Shown: positions 1-9,242, numbered from the stretch's first letter. The stretch: 64,000 nucleotides of DNA from Rhizobiales bacterium IMCC20636 (GCA_016865015.1 CP018226.1:1147001-1211000); one strand, 5' to 3'. Notes: generated by a model from the sequence alone, not told the origin. Translations and numbers: made by a program.

Positions 1-292
1 CATCCACTGGCTCTTCTGCGGGTGGCTCTGCAGCCGGGCGACATCTTGCAAGTTCGGCTTCGCGGATGGCCGTTTCTCCCGAGGCTGTCCCTTCGCCGAC
101 CAGGCTGCAAAATCCAGCGTGGGCACCAATATCGGCATGCCAGCGCAGCCCTGTATACCCACAGCCCAGAGTCAGATTTTCATTTTGCTGCGCGGCCGCT
201 GTCGTGCCGTATTCGGCGCAATCCGCCAAGGCAAGGCCGGGCCAGACGCAGATCAACAGGAAGGTCAGCACCTGAAGTGGTGATCGGATCAT
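1..292 (-). CDS. Small exported protein of unknown function, C-terminus beyond the window
   Basis: The frame opens with ATG at 290-292 and stays open to base 1, so at least 97 residues are seen. The N-terminus (MIRSPLQVLTFLLICVWPG...) is a clear Sec signal peptide ending near ALA-D at residue 24. The mature part has several cysteines (DC, GCGY, FCSL, ARCR) and turns Pro/Glu-rich at the edge. The start overlaps the stop of the preceding exported protein as ATGA, so the two are translationally coupled. I do not recognise the family. The four cysteines suggest a disulfide-stabilised periplasmic domain, which is inference. Confidence 0.6.
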   Translation of the reverse strand, partial: MIRSPLQVLTFLLICVWPGLALADCAEYGTTAAAQQNENLTLGCGYTGLRWHADIGAHAGFCSLVGEGTASGETAIREAELARCRPAAEPPAEEPVD

Positions 293-726
293 TTGCTCCT
301 GACTTTCAAAGCCATCAGGCCGACTTCAATTTTTTTTACCAGTTTTGCAGTGCGCTCATTCCTGGAGCTCGTTGTGGACCAGGTTTCGAGGGTTGCCATA
401 AAGGTCGCGATGTCTCTGTTTCCTGCGCTCTTGGCTAGGGCCTGAATGATCTGTGCATTGTGGCCGACAGCTTGCAGCGCTACTTTTTCATTCTTGGCTT
501 CACCATCGACCCCATCAAATTTCGCAAGTGTGATCAGGGCTTCATGTATTGCTCTCTGCGCTGCCTGAAATTGGGTCTGATCGGCTTTGTTCAACACAAG
601 AGACTGATCGTCAGGAAAGCCGATATTCTGAATGGCCGCGACGGGACCTGACAGAGCAAGACCAGCGGTAAAACAAAGCGCAAGACAGATTGAAAACAAG
701 CGCGCGCGAAGGTGTGATATCATCAT
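289..726 (-). CDS. Small exported protein of unknown function
   Basis: About 145 residues from ATG at 726, chosen over an upstream start at 855 because AAGGAGG (733-739, minus strand) sits 6 nt before it and because a signal peptide then begins at once (MMISHLRARLFSICLALCF..., cleavage near residue 30). The mature part is alpha-helical and Ala/Lys/Thr-rich with no recognisable catalytic motif. It follows the giant exported protein gene by 168 bp and overlaps the next gene by 4 bp. It is probably part of the same envelope operon. Function unknown. Confidence 0.65.
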   Translation of the reverse strand: MMISHLRARLFSICLALCFTAGLALSGPVAAIQNIGFPDDQSLVLNKADQTQFQAAQRAIHEALITLAKFDGVDGEAKNEKVALQAVGHNAQIIQALAKSAGNRDIATFMATLETWSTTSSRNERTAKLVKKIEVGLMALKVRSK

Positions 727-894
727 GACATGCCTCCTTGTGGAGGACAGTTTGCCCGAAACCACCCAATTCGGCAAGGTTTGCACCGTTTGCGACCGTG
801 TTCCCTGCAAAATATGCAGCATCGCACCTCTGGACATCGAGATTGCGGTCTCCAACAGTGATGCCGCGCCAGATCGGGCGTAATTGCAGGCCTG

Positions 895-3800
895 CTAGAG
901 TTTCAGATCGATATCCTCTTCAACGGCCTCGGTTCCCAATAGAGGGACACCTTCCTCGATCATGGCTTTGCTCTGGATGAAATGGGTGCGGTATGTCTCC
1001 TTGTCAAAGAGCCGCAAAGTGAAGTGGTCCCAGTCAGATCCGGATGCTGCATCAAAAGTGGCCATCAAGCCGTGGCTGCAATCTTCACCATAGGTGACAT
1101 CACGTTCTTCGATATCGTCTGGCGTTGCAATGCCGGATCTCTTGCCAAGTTTGAAGATGTTCCAATCGGTTTCGCTGCCGTCCTCGTTCCGCCAGATGCT
1201 CTTGGTTGAAAAGGCACTGGAGGAGGGCGCACATGAGGTGTCATATTCGCCCCAATATTGAGCATTGTTCTGACTCTGGTCAGGTGCGCCATATTTTTTT
1301 GTGAGGCTGCGAGTAATTTGCGCGGGCTTGACCGCTCCCTTGTCAAAAACCACCTGCCGGGTCAGGCCCATGATGATTTTTGAGGCTGACGGTGTTTCAT
1401 CAAACATGACAATCACTTCCTTTTCATCACGTGACTCGTAGAGCCGGGCTGATGAGAAGGGCTGAATTTTGCCAAAAGCCTCGAAGGTTGACCAGGCACG
1501 GTCCGCGACCAGAACCCGGCCGACATCCATATGGTTGCGGATGATTTTATCGGCTGCGTCAAAGGTCATGCCGAGTTGGAGGCCAACGATATCTGCGCCG
1601 TAAGGCGTATCCACCGGAGCGATCTGCTTTCGTTTGACGGGCTGTAGAAGTGCCGCGTCTGGTTGGGGCGCATCTGGGATCAACTCAAGCGCGCCATATA
1701 CCTCCTGTGCTTTTCCGCCGTAATATTCGGCGGAGATCAATTCCAGTTGAAACCGGTTTGTTGGCACAACTGGCGGAAATGGCTTTTCAAGATCGTTGAT
1801 GGACGCCTTGTCGCGTATTTCCTGTTGCACCAGAAAATCATCAACAACTTTTGCAGCAGCCTTGAATGGGGGCACAACAAGTGCATCTGCGCGGCTAATG
1901 TCTGCAATACGGAATGTTATCCGGGTTTTTGCACCGCGTCTGTTTTCAGACCGGGTGACGGCTTCCGGCACGCTGAGATATTTGTCTAGGACAAGAACAT
2001 CATCCAGCACAAACTGATGGTCAATGAAGCGTTCCGACTGCAGCTCAGCTTGCATTTTCTGACAGTAGACATCAGGCCTGTTGGAAGGAAGTCGCTGACA
2101 GGATGCGCGGACGCCAACGGTGCCAAAGCGAGACATTCCATCATATTCGATTGACGGTATGTTCCGGTTTCTTGACTCTTGAAATAAATGGTCCAGCCTG
2201 CCGAGATAAAGTGTGGATTCTGGCAGAGCGATAGCCTGGGAAATGTATTTGCAGGCGTTCCGGAGCATTTCAACCTGGTGGTCTACGCCATGTTTTCCAA
2301 TGGGGAATGTCTGAATCCGGCTCTGACATGATTGCAGATAAATGTTTGGAATGATGGGTTTGATCAGCGGAGAGCCGAATTGTGCCAGGCCCGCCTTCCC
2401 CAAATCGAGATAGGGCAGATTGAGTTGGAATTCGTCTGGCAGGGCTGCAGCCCGGGCCAGTGTCCATTTGCGGAATGGCTGGGTCAGGCTGGCAACTGAA
2501 GCTGTATCCGGCTTTTCCTGCCGGAATTCAAAGAAACGCCCCCATATTGGCGTGTCATCAATGTTGCCGAAGCTGCTTTCATAGTGCCAGCGTGCCAGCA
2601 TCATGCGGTGGATTTCAGCATCAGTCAGGGTTTCCGGCTTGTGACGTGCCATCACAAGATCGGCGGTTTCCGCATCAAAATAAAGGCTGTCCGGTGCCTG
2701 GATCGAAGGGTCGGCAGCGGCTTGCGAACCGGCTTCTTCAGCCAGTGAAAACCTGTGTTCCTGATCTTTGTCGACCAGAACAGCTTCCTGCGGTGTCACA
2801 TAGTAGATGATTGCACGTTCAGTGCTTGCGGCACCAAAGGTGACCAGTTCCGGCGCCTTGGTCAATTCCAGAACGATATGGCCGTTGATTTCCCAATCAT
2901 AGCGCGGATTGACAAAGGGTCCTGAATTGCCGCTGAAGCCATTATGGGCATCGGTCTGAACAGGCTGTTCAAGCGTCAGCGGTGCATTTGCCTGTGCCTT
3001 ACCAACCCGGACAGAGAAGAAAACTGGAATATTGGGCTCCCGCTTTTGGTCAGACGGAACAGACCCTGCAGCCATGAGAATTGTTCCGGGCTCAGCGGTC
3101 AGCCTTCGGCCCTGAATCAGACTTCTGTGGCCGTAATTATTTGTCAGATTGCCCCCGAAGTTACTGGCTATTCCCTCAAGCCCTCTTGCAATAAGGTCCA
3201 GTGGCTGACCGGGCTCAATTGTTTTCCCCTTGTCGTCGCTTGTTCTGACATAGGCCGATATTGGCAGAACGATCGTGTCTCCGGCTTCTCCACTTTTCAA
3301 TCCGCCAAGATAGGCCCGGTATTTTGTGAAATCATCTATGTTTGGCTTGCGCACACCTTGTTTCAGTTCATCGCGGACAAACCGGTTCACCTGATCTGAT
3401 GCCAGGCCAAATGGCTCAAGATCTGCCTGTTCCAACTGGATGCGTTGGCGCAGCATGTTGGCCAGCAAGTCGTTTGACTGCACCATATCCGGGAACTCAT
3501 CTGACAGGGAGCTGACCAGATATTCCTGATCGAACAGGTTTATTGGTTTGTTGGCAGCCAATGCGGCCATTGCCTTGGTGTCATCTGCAGTGACCTTGTC
3601 TGGTTTGATGGTATGAACAATTTCGTTGAATTGCGGATCAAGCGAAATTTCCAAACTGCGAACACTCAAATTCACGCTGATATTGACTGGTTTTCTGTCG
3701 TCGGCGTCGGTGAGTTCACCGGTGATTGACGCCAGTTCTCCAAACACACCAAAATACATGCTGCGGTAATCATCGCCACGATATTGCGCAAGCCGCTCCA

Positions 3801-5187
3801 GAAGTGCTTTCGCGGCTTCGGGTTCGATGGGCAGAAACAGGGGGAACTCCTGCAGATCCGAATGTGTGGATATATTGGTATTGCGGTAAGCCTTGTCCAC
3901 AAAATCTGGCATGATTGTATAGGCCGGGTTGTGAGCAGTTCCGTTCCCACCACCCATTATATTTTCGATAGGGAAACCCCGGTTTTCAAAATCATATTCA
4001 CCAAGGGTCAGCTGGTAAATCTGCAAAAGCGGCACTGGCAGCGTGGGTTGAATTTCAGACAGCTTCCCTTTCAGAAAAGTGCGCAACCTGCTGAAAAAGA
4101 TGTCGCGTGTAAACTCGTCCAATTCGTTCACAATGAAGGTATTGGCATGCCTTGATAACAGGTCGATGTTCTTTTGGAGCGTGCCCGCAACAAATTTGCC
4201 GGACGCATTTTCACCAGGTGGCTGGGCCACATAGTTTTCACGAGGCATGAATATTTCCGCATCAAGCCCTGCTTTGGTTTGAAAGTCCCGTTTTTCCTGG
4301 TCCGAGAGAATCAGATTGGCATAGAACAGGGCGGCACCTTCATTGGTTTCCAATATCTGAGGAACCAATATCGGGAGATTGATATGCATCCATGCGAGCC
4401 AGTTCGAATGGGATACTTGCCAGTTGCGCCCCGTCGAACTCTCATATAAAGCGGCATGATCGCGCACCAGTTCCAACTGCAAATCAGGCATCAGGCCGTT
4501 GTGGATCTGGGATGCATTTGGATTGCGCAAGGGGCGTGATTGGCTTTGCTGCAATGGGTCTGACGCATCCGCCAGCCCCTCTGCCGGTGCGGGGTCTGTG
4601 CCGCCAGATTTCAGGTCTGGTTTCTGACTTGCAGATTTGACGTCTGCAAGCGCATTCAGCACCACCAGTTGCTCTGGAGGCAGGGTGTTGCTGGTCGGCA
4701 GACCATATTGTCGCTGAAACGCGTTGATGGCTGCTACGGTCTGTTGATCAACAGTGCCGTCTACAATGCCTGGATTAAATCCAAGACTGGCCAGGTTCTG
4801 TTCCAGAGCAAGATTGTCTGATCCGGCTGTTGTTTGTGTGGTTTGCGCCTGCTGTGTGGATTGATGTGAAGTTGGGCCGTCATGGGCTCTCATTTTAGCA
4901 ATTGTCCAGGATTTCAACTGGGCCCTGCATCCCAGGTGCTTTTCCCTGGCTTTGAGGCGTGTCACGATCGTCTTGTCCCGGGCGTTCAGGGATGGGTTTT
5001 TGGTGGAACATCCATCATTGCCAAAATAATTTTTGCCGAGGCTGCCACCGAAGCAATATCCATAGGAATGAAAAATTGCATTCCTTTCCTTCCACAGCGC
5101 CATGCATTCATCGGCATTTGCCGAAAGGGGAGACAGAACGGACAGATAGGAGATTGCCGCCAGAGCGATCAGGGCTGTTTTTGTCAT
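895..5187 (-). CDS. Giant exported protein: YARHG-like domain, peptidoglycan-binding domain and long unknown region
   Basis: 1430 residues. A signal peptide (1-25, cleaved after NA or ADA) is followed at 27-87 by a YARHG-like module with four cysteines (28, 45, 60, 87) and the signature ERNAIFHSYGYCF. A low-complexity Gln/Thr/Ser linker leads to a PG_binding_1-type domain at about 125-178 (LASLGFNPGIVDGTVDQQT, then INAFQRQYGL). The remaining roughly 1200 residues have no domain I can name. A short motif near the C-terminus (IVGLQLGMTFDAADKIIR) resembles one seen in other alphaproteobacterial exported proteins. Its start overlaps the stop of the M15 peptidase gene (ATGA at 5184-5187), so the pair is coupled. 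A periplasmic, wall-associated role is inferred from the binding domain and the peptidase neighbour. Confidence 0.85.
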   Translation of the reverse strand: MTKTALIALAAISYLSVLSPLSANADECMALWKERNAIFHSYGYCFGGSLGKNYFGNDGCSTKNPSLNARDKTIVTRLKAREKHLGCRAQLKSWTIAKMRAHDGPTSHQSTQQAQTTQTTAGSDNLALEQNLASLGFNPGIVDGTVDQQTVAAINAFQRQYGLPTSNTLPPEQLVVLNALADVKSASQKPDLKSGGTDPAPAEGLADASDPLQQSQSRPLRNPNASQIHNGLMPDLQLELVRDHAALYESSTGRNWQVSHSNWLAWMHINLPILVPQILETNEGAALFYANLILSDQEKRDFQTKAGLDAEIFMPRENYVAQPPGENASGKFVAGTLQKNIDLLSRHANTFIVNELDEFTRDIFFSRLRTFLKGKLSEIQPTLPVPLLQIYQLTLGEYDFENRGFPIENIMGGGNGTAHNPAYTIMPDFVDKAYRNTNISTHSDLQEFPLFLPIEPEAAKALLERLAQYRGDDYRSMYFGVFGELASITGELTDADDRKPVNISVNLSVRSLEISLDPQFNEIVHTIKPDKVTADDTKAMAALAANKPINLFDQEYLVSSLSDEFPDMVQSNDLLANMLRQRIQLEQADLEPFGLASDQVNRFVRDELKQGVRKPNIDDFTKYRAYLGGLKSGEAGDTIVLPISAYVRTSDDKGKTIEPGQPLDLIARGLEGIASNFGGNLTNNYGHRSLIQGRRLTAEPGTILMAAGSVPSDQKREPNIPVFFSVRVGKAQANAPLTLEQPVQTDAHNGFSGNSGPFVNPRYDWEINGHIVLELTKAPELVTFGAASTERAIIYYVTPQEAVLVDKDQEHRFSLAEEAGSQAAADPSIQAPDSLYFDAETADLVMARHKPETLTDAEIHRMMLARWHYESSFGNIDDTPIWGRFFEFRQEKPDTASVASLTQPFRKWTLARAAALPDEFQLNLPYLDLGKAGLAQFGSPLIKPIIPNIYLQSCQSRIQTFPIGKHGVDHQVEMLRNACKYISQAIALPESTLYLGRLDHLFQESRNRNIPSIEYDGMSRFGTVGVRASCQRLPSNRPDVYCQKMQAELQSERFIDHQFVLDDVLVLDKYLSVPEAVTRSENRRGAKTRITFRIADISRADALVVPPFKAAAKVVDDFLVQQEIRDKASINDLEKPFPPVVPTNRFQLELISAEYYGGKAQEVYGALELIPDAPQPDAALLQPVKRKQIAPVDTPYGADIVGLQLGMTFDAADKIIRNHMDVGRVLVADRAWSTFEAFGKIQPFSSARLYESRDEKEVIVMFDETPSASKIIMGLTRQVVFDKGAVKPAQITRSLTKKYGAPDQSQNNAQYWGEYDTSCAPSSSAFSTKSIWRNEDGSETDWNIFKLGKRSGIATPDDIEERDVTYGEDCSHGLMATFDAASGSDWDHFTLRLFDKETYRTHFIQSKAMIEEGVPLLGTEAVEEDIDLKL

Positions 5188-6053
5188 TCTGTTATCTCTG
5201 CCTTTTCAAGGATGCGCGCATAGAGGATTTGTTCGGGGCGGTATTCAAAATGCATTCCATCAAAATGATGCCATTTCCCGCCCCAGATGAAGCCATATCG
5301 TTCGAAGCTTCTGACCAGTTCTTCAGGTACTTTATTGTTGAATTTACCCACTTTTCCGGGCTTGTAACCACGCCATTTCCAATAGTCGCCAAGGTCTGCG
5401 TTGAGATCAATTGCTGCGCCATAAGAGTGAACACTAAGGCGGTTGGTGCCGCTTATCTTTCGCCAGTTGAAGCTGCCACCGACATTGGAGAAAAAGGTCT
5501 TGTTGCGCGTGCCTATCTCATCGAGGACGGCCTGCAATTGGCAATTGACGCCATTTTTCACTGTCACATTGAATGTCGCCGTGCCGGAGCCGGATTTGAG
5601 GCTGGTCAGTGTTGCGCGTGCTGCTGCTTCACTTTCAAAATACACAAGAGCCATAAAGTCATCGTTGCGTATTCGGCCGGGGTCTTGCCAGGCCTCTTCG
5701 CGCGCTGACAGATCGAATTCGAGCGGATAGACATATTGAAACTGGTCGGCAAAGCTTGGTTGTTCGAGAAGGGCTTTGGGCGGCTGACCGGTTGCTTTTT
5801 GGGCTGTAAACTTCTTGCCTGATGTGGAAATCAACTGATTGCTTTCCCGGTCGAGTGCAAGGTCCGGATAGGCCAGCAAGACACTGTTCAAGCCCATATT
5901 GAGTGGCGTCATGTCTTCACTGCCTGTTGGCATATCGGAACCGCTTGGCAACTCAAGTTTCAGGAAATCCTGAATTGTGCAGGCCGCATCATTGGCCCAT
6001 GCGGTATCCACCAAACATAACGAGATCAAAAGGAAGGTAATTTTTTGAAGCAT
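5184..6053 (-). CDS. M15-family peptidoglycan peptidase (VanY / L-Ala-D-Glu endopeptidase type)
   Basis: 289 residues with a signal peptide (1-20, TAWA-NDAAC). The C-terminal third is an M15 zinc-peptidase domain: SVHSYGAAIDLN supplies zinc ligands His209 and Asp216, and HHFDGMHFEYRPE supplies His268, the usual SxHxxGxAxD ... MHFE pattern of M15C enzymes. The N-terminal 180 residues are extra and unassigned. Such enzymes cut stem-peptide bonds in peptidoglycan in the periplasm. It is the first gene of an operon with the giant peptidoglycan-binding protein, which suggests wall remodelling by the pair. The exact bond cleaved cannot be read from the sequence. Confidence 0.85.
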   Translation of the reverse strand: MLQKITFLLISLCLVDTAWANDAACTIQDFLKLELPSGSDMPTGSEDMTPLNMGLNSVLLAYPDLALDRESNQLISTSGKKFTAQKATGQPPKALLEQPSFADQFQYVYPLEFDLSAREEAWQDPGRIRNDDFMALVYFESEAAARATLTSLKSGSGTATFNVTVKNGVNCQLQAVLDEIGTRNKTFFSNVGGSFNWRKISGTNRLSVHSYGAAIDLNADLGDYWKWRGYKPGKVGKFNNKVPEELVRSFERYGFIWGGKWHHFDGMHFEYRPEQILYARILEKAEITE

Positions 6054-6089
6054 CCCAGTTCTTAAAAACTATTTCAAATTCTGGTCAAG
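6054..6089 (-). promoter_or_regulatory. Possible promoter of the M15 peptidase operon
   Basis: On the minus strand TTGACC (6083-6088) is followed after 17 nt by TTAAGA (6060-6065), immediately before the ATG at 6053. If used, the transcript would be nearly leaderless. The -10 match is poor. Confidence 0.25.
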
Positions 6090-6178
6090 TTGTTCTGATT
6101 GCTATGGTAAATTCAACAACTGTCCGTTGTGTCATTGTGCCCCCGCAGGACGGTGTGATGGCGCCAGCCATTCATGCA

Positions 6179-6219
6179 ACATCTCAAACCCAACGGATTA
6201 ATCGTCGGATTTGAGATGT
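6179..6219. terminator. Hairpin downstream of the GST-fold gene
   Basis: Imperfect inverted repeat with 10-bp outer arms (ACATCTCAAA at 6179-6188 and TTTGAGATGT at 6210-6219) and partly paired inner bases. It lies 22 bp past the stop of the GST-fold gene. No T-run follows on the minus strand, so it may be a weak terminator or an mRNA-end stabiliser. Confidence 0.4.
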
Positions 6220-6240
6220 GACAGCGGTTCCAGCCCGGCT

Positions 6241-6852
6241 TTATGGGTTTGTTTTGGTTGCTGCAAAGGCTGGAACCAGCGTGCTGAAGCTGTCCAGCCA
6301 TGCCACCAGAGCAGGGTGGTCTGCACGCCATTTGCCTTCAAACCGCAAATCCAGATAGCCAAGTGCGCAGGCCTGTGAAACATGGCCAAGCTGGATATCA
6401 TCAACTGTTTTCAGAACCGGCGATGCCGCTTCGAGGGCTTGCAAGCCGCGTGCAATCTTGTCTGCCTGATAAGCCATCCTGTCTTCAGATTGCTGCTCCG
6501 CTGGCCGGAAGCGTTTTTCATAAACGTTTGCGACGGCAGCATCGGTAATGCCATTGGCAAGGGCGTGAAGCGTCAATGCAGGAAACTTTGATGCATCTTG
6601 CGGAACCAGTTTTTCGCCACCTGCGACAAAATCCAGATACTCCAGAATAACGCGGCTGTCATATAGAGCCACGCCATCATCATTGATCAGAACAGGAATT
6701 TTGCCCAACGGGTTCTGCTGACGCAAAGTGTCTTGTGGATCGGTGGTATCGGCATCTTCGACTTGTATGCGATCAGACAGGTGCAGAATGCTCACTGCCA
6801 GTTGGATCTGACGCCCAAATGGCGATGAGGGCGACGTGCGCAGAATCATCAT
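6241..6852 (-). CDS. Glutathione S-transferase family protein
   Basis: 203 residues with the two-domain GST layout. The N-terminal thioredoxin fold (about 1-78) has SPSSPFGRQ in the active-site loop, NPLGKIPVLINDDG with the cis-Pro, and DSRVILEYLD, the glutathione gamma-Glu-binding step. The C-terminal domain is helical. The start at 6852 has AAGGAG about 9 nt upstream. It resembles small bacterial YibF/YfcF-like GSTs. Likely cytosolic glutathione conjugation or peroxide detoxification; the substrate is unknown. Confidence 0.85.
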   Translation of the reverse strand: MMILRTSPSSPFGRQIQLAVSILHLSDRIQVEDADTTDPQDTLRQQNPLGKIPVLINDDGVALYDSRVILEYLDFVAGGEKLVPQDASKFPALTLHALANGITDAAVANVYEKRFRPAEQQSEDRMAYQADKIARGLQALEAASPVLKTVDDIQLGHVSQACALGYLDLRFEGKWRADHPALVAWLDSFSTLVPAFAATKTNP

Positions 6853-7045
6853 GAATTAGTCTCCTTTTTCAGGCGCAGGATAAGGCCGGGTCCCACCCTG
6901 TTTCCAATTCAATTTTTCGATGAGTGTATAAGCCTTCCATAGTGGGTGGAACTTCTGCGGTGCGGCTCACGGATTTGTCATCCTTGCGATGCTGAAAATG
7001 CCCTACAGTTGCGCAACGAATTTTCCCAACAGGATACCTGCCCAT

Positions 7046-7654
7046 ATGATGAGCCAGACCCATGTTTTGCTAAGTGCTGCTGCATTCACCAAACCCGGCG
7101 CGCCGGTTCGAAACAGCGCCGCCATTCTGGGCGCAATCATGCCGGATGCCTCGATCTATGTGATGCTTACAATACTGCGGTTGCAAGGGGTTGAGCAGCG
7201 CCGCATCTGGGATGAGATCTATTGGCAGGAGCCGTGGCAGTTCTTCAGTGCGGTGTCGAATTCGTTTCCGCTATTTCTGTCCATTGCCCTGATCGGTCTG
7301 GTGATGCAGCGCTTTGCCAAAACGCCGATGATGGTGTTTGTCAGCGTGTTTCTGGCCGGGCTTGGTCTGTCAGCGTTGCTGCATCTGGCATTCGATTTTC
7401 CGGTTCACGCGGATGATGCGCACCGCCATTTCTGGCCGGTGACCGATTGGCGCTTCTTTTCGCCGTTGTCTTACTGGGATAGCCGCTATTTTGGTGATTA
7501 TGTCAGCCTATTTGAGGGGCTGATCGGAATTACAGCCTCCATCATTCTGCTGCGCCGGTTCAAACTGGTTTGGGTCCGCATTGCCGTCGGAATCGCCTTG
7601 GCATCCTATCTTCTGGTGCCAGCATTTTTCATCTGGTCGCTGTCGACCGGTTAG
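7046..7654 (+). CDS. Conserved multi-pass membrane protein
   Basis: 202 residues from ATG at 7046 (MMSQTHVLLSAA). An upstream ATG at 6989 would add a polar tail with no ribosome site. There are four to five hydrophobic segments and conserved-looking polar motifs near the membrane: SQTHVL, MPDASIY, FDFPVHADDAHRHFW and WRFFSPLSYWD. The clustered His/Asp residues (THVL, DFPVH, DDAHRH) resemble the membrane metal-dependent hydrolase (YdjM/DUF457-like) pattern. Homologues are, from memory, sometimes mislabelled as cobalamin-biosynthesis proteins; nothing here supports that. Function unknown. Confidence 0.7.
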   Translation: MMSQTHVLLSAAAFTKPGAPVRNSAAILGAIMPDASIYVMLTILRLQGVEQRRIWDEIYWQEPWQFFSAVSNSFPLFLSIALIGLVMQRFAKTPMMVFVSVFLAGLGLSALLHLAFDFPVHADDAHRHFWPVTDWRFFSPLSYWDSRYFGDYVSLFEGLIGITASIILLRRFKLVWVRIAVGIALASYLLVPAFFIWSLSTG

Positions 7655-8424
7655 ACGATTTCTGCCGCCGCCGCCGTTTCCTGCATGGCCAAGGCGGCAA
7701 TCCATTGCTGGTCGATGTCTCGTAATTGGACAGGATCGAGATGTGATTTATGGTTCCAATAATCGCCGGATGGCACAAACTGCCCGTACTCCGTTTCCAG
7801 AGCCTTTGCTTTTGAAATGATTGCAGCATCACAGGTTTGGCGTATGTCTGACAGACCTTGCAAGTGGGTTTGCGACCGGGCCGAAGTCGCACCTTCGGCG
7901 TTCATGCGAGGGAAGGTGAGACGGCTTTTTTCCAGTGTCGACATATTGACGCAGAGGCATTCCCTTTCAGCTGCCAGGATCATCAGCCGGTTGGATTTTG
8001 CTTCCAGCGATTGCAGGGTCGGGTCCAGCCGCAACGGATCGGCCGTGCCTGTTCCGTAAAAATGCGATTGGCCGTTCTTTTGATTGTAAATCATGTCGCA
8101 GCCGCAGAACGCCAGTATGTCGGGCTTCAGAGCGTGGAGCGCCCAATAGGCTGTTGAGAACGCCATTGTGCCGCCAGCATAGATAATGCCGCCAAAGGCG
8201 TTGTTGGCAGGAACACAGGCTTCATGGGACAGGCTCAACTGATCTGGTCCGGGGACTGGCTTGCGGTCATCGGGAAAATCCCCGGCATGGACCAGATGGG
8301 TTCAGTCTTTGCGAATGCGCCAGGCATTGTTGATGACGACGATGGCCTGAAACTGCGTTCGATCAAATGTGCGTGCACGCACAGCATCGACGGCGCTGCC
8401 CAAAATCAGAACGGTGTTTATCAT
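7651..8424 (-). pseudogene. Gene broken by an in-frame TGA (conserved hypothetical)
   Basis: One frame runs from ATG at 8424 (MINTVLILGSAVDAVRART...) through INNAWRIRKD, meets TGA at 8302-8304 (codon 41), and continues in the same frame as THLVHAGDFPDDRKPVPG and on to EIV at 7654. Both sides read as one protein of about 257 residues with an N-terminal nucleotide-binding-like strand-loop (VLILGSAVDA). From memory of related proteins the interrupted position is usually Trp, which would be a single TGG to TGA change. An internal TTG at 8238 could in principle restart 195 residues. Either a recent pseudogene or a base-call error. Its 3' end overlaps the end of the convergent membrane protein gene by 4 bp. 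Confidence 0.65.
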
Positions 8425-8535
8425 AATGCGGGTCTGCTTTTGTCAGCGGCTTCAAACTCTCAGATACAGGCAAGTATGTCGAAAATGCCAATCGTCAAGT
8501 CTAGCGCTGTGGGCGCTTTACATCACCGTAGCATC

Positions 8536-9237
8536 CTAACGGATTGGTGGCATCACCAGACGACCCCGTTTGCAGCCCTTCAGATCGACGCTGGGGCAAT
8601 CACGAAATTCCAGCGACGGGGTAAGGCAGAGGCGCATTTCAATCAGTCTGCTATCTGCGCAGGCAATGCCCATTTCTTCAGGATCAAGACCCGGATTGAA
8701 TTTGGAAAAGGCGGCTTCCAGCGCCAGAGGGTCGACAGCGACCTTGCGATCAAGCTTGCGCAGGACAGGTGGAATGACAATCTTGTCACGGGCTTTCCGC
8801 GTCAGGTCAAAATAAGCCTGCTGATCCAGTCCCGAGCAGACACCATGCTTGCGCCATTGATGGCCGATCAAACCAAAGCCGGGCATGATATCCAGCGTGT
8901 CGCGGGCCAGATCATCGGGAACGCGTTCTGGAATATCGCTGCGGCAATAGGCTGGCCAGTCGCCACCTTTGAATTGGGGCCATAATCCGTGGACGATGAA
9001 GCCAAATGATTTGCCAGTGCCGCATTGCTGGCGGTTCTCAGAGGCTGTCTGTTCATCCTCACAAAAGCTGGGAGACCAGGACAGCGACAGGACATAGAAA
9101 TCAAATTCACCGGGTCGTCCGCCCCGAATTTCCCGCGCAAATGACGACGAAACACAGGCAAAAGCCAATATGCCAAGGCTAAGGGCTGTGATCCATCTGG
9201 AACAGGAGATGGGCCATCTGGACAATAATAGGGACAT
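8536..9237 (-). CDS. Exported ribonuclease T2 family protein
   Basis: 233 residues with a signal peptide (1-34, cleaved near SSFA-RE). Conserved segment CAS I is GFIVHGLWPQ (His83) and CAS II is IGHQWRKHGVC (His126, Lys130, His131), which identifies an RNase T2 fold. The catalytic Glu that normally follows the first CAS II histidine (HEW) is Gln127 here; the codon reads CAA. RNase T2 enzymes cut RNA non-specifically in the periplasm to 2',3'-cyclic products. Reduced or altered activity is inferred from the substitution. It follows another exported protein gene by 5 bp. Confidence 0.85.
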   Translation of the reverse strand: MSLLLSRWPISCSRWITALSLGILAFACVSSSFAREIRGGRPGEFDFYVLSLSWSPSFCEDEQTASENRQQCGTGKSFGFIVHGLWPQFKGGDWPAYCRSDIPERVPDDLARDTLDIMPGFGLIGHQWRKHGVCSGLDQQAYFDLTRKARDKIVIPPVLRKLDRKVAVDPLALEAAFSKFNPGLDPEEMGIACADSRLIEMRLCLTPSLEFRDCPSVDLKGCKRGRLVMPPIR

Positions 9238-9242
9238 TCGGT

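Noticed and set aside
8302-8304. TGA read as Trp or selenocysteine
   Set aside because: TGA serves as ordinary stop in several ATGA overlaps here, and no selenocysteine insertion element or selenoprotein family is evident.
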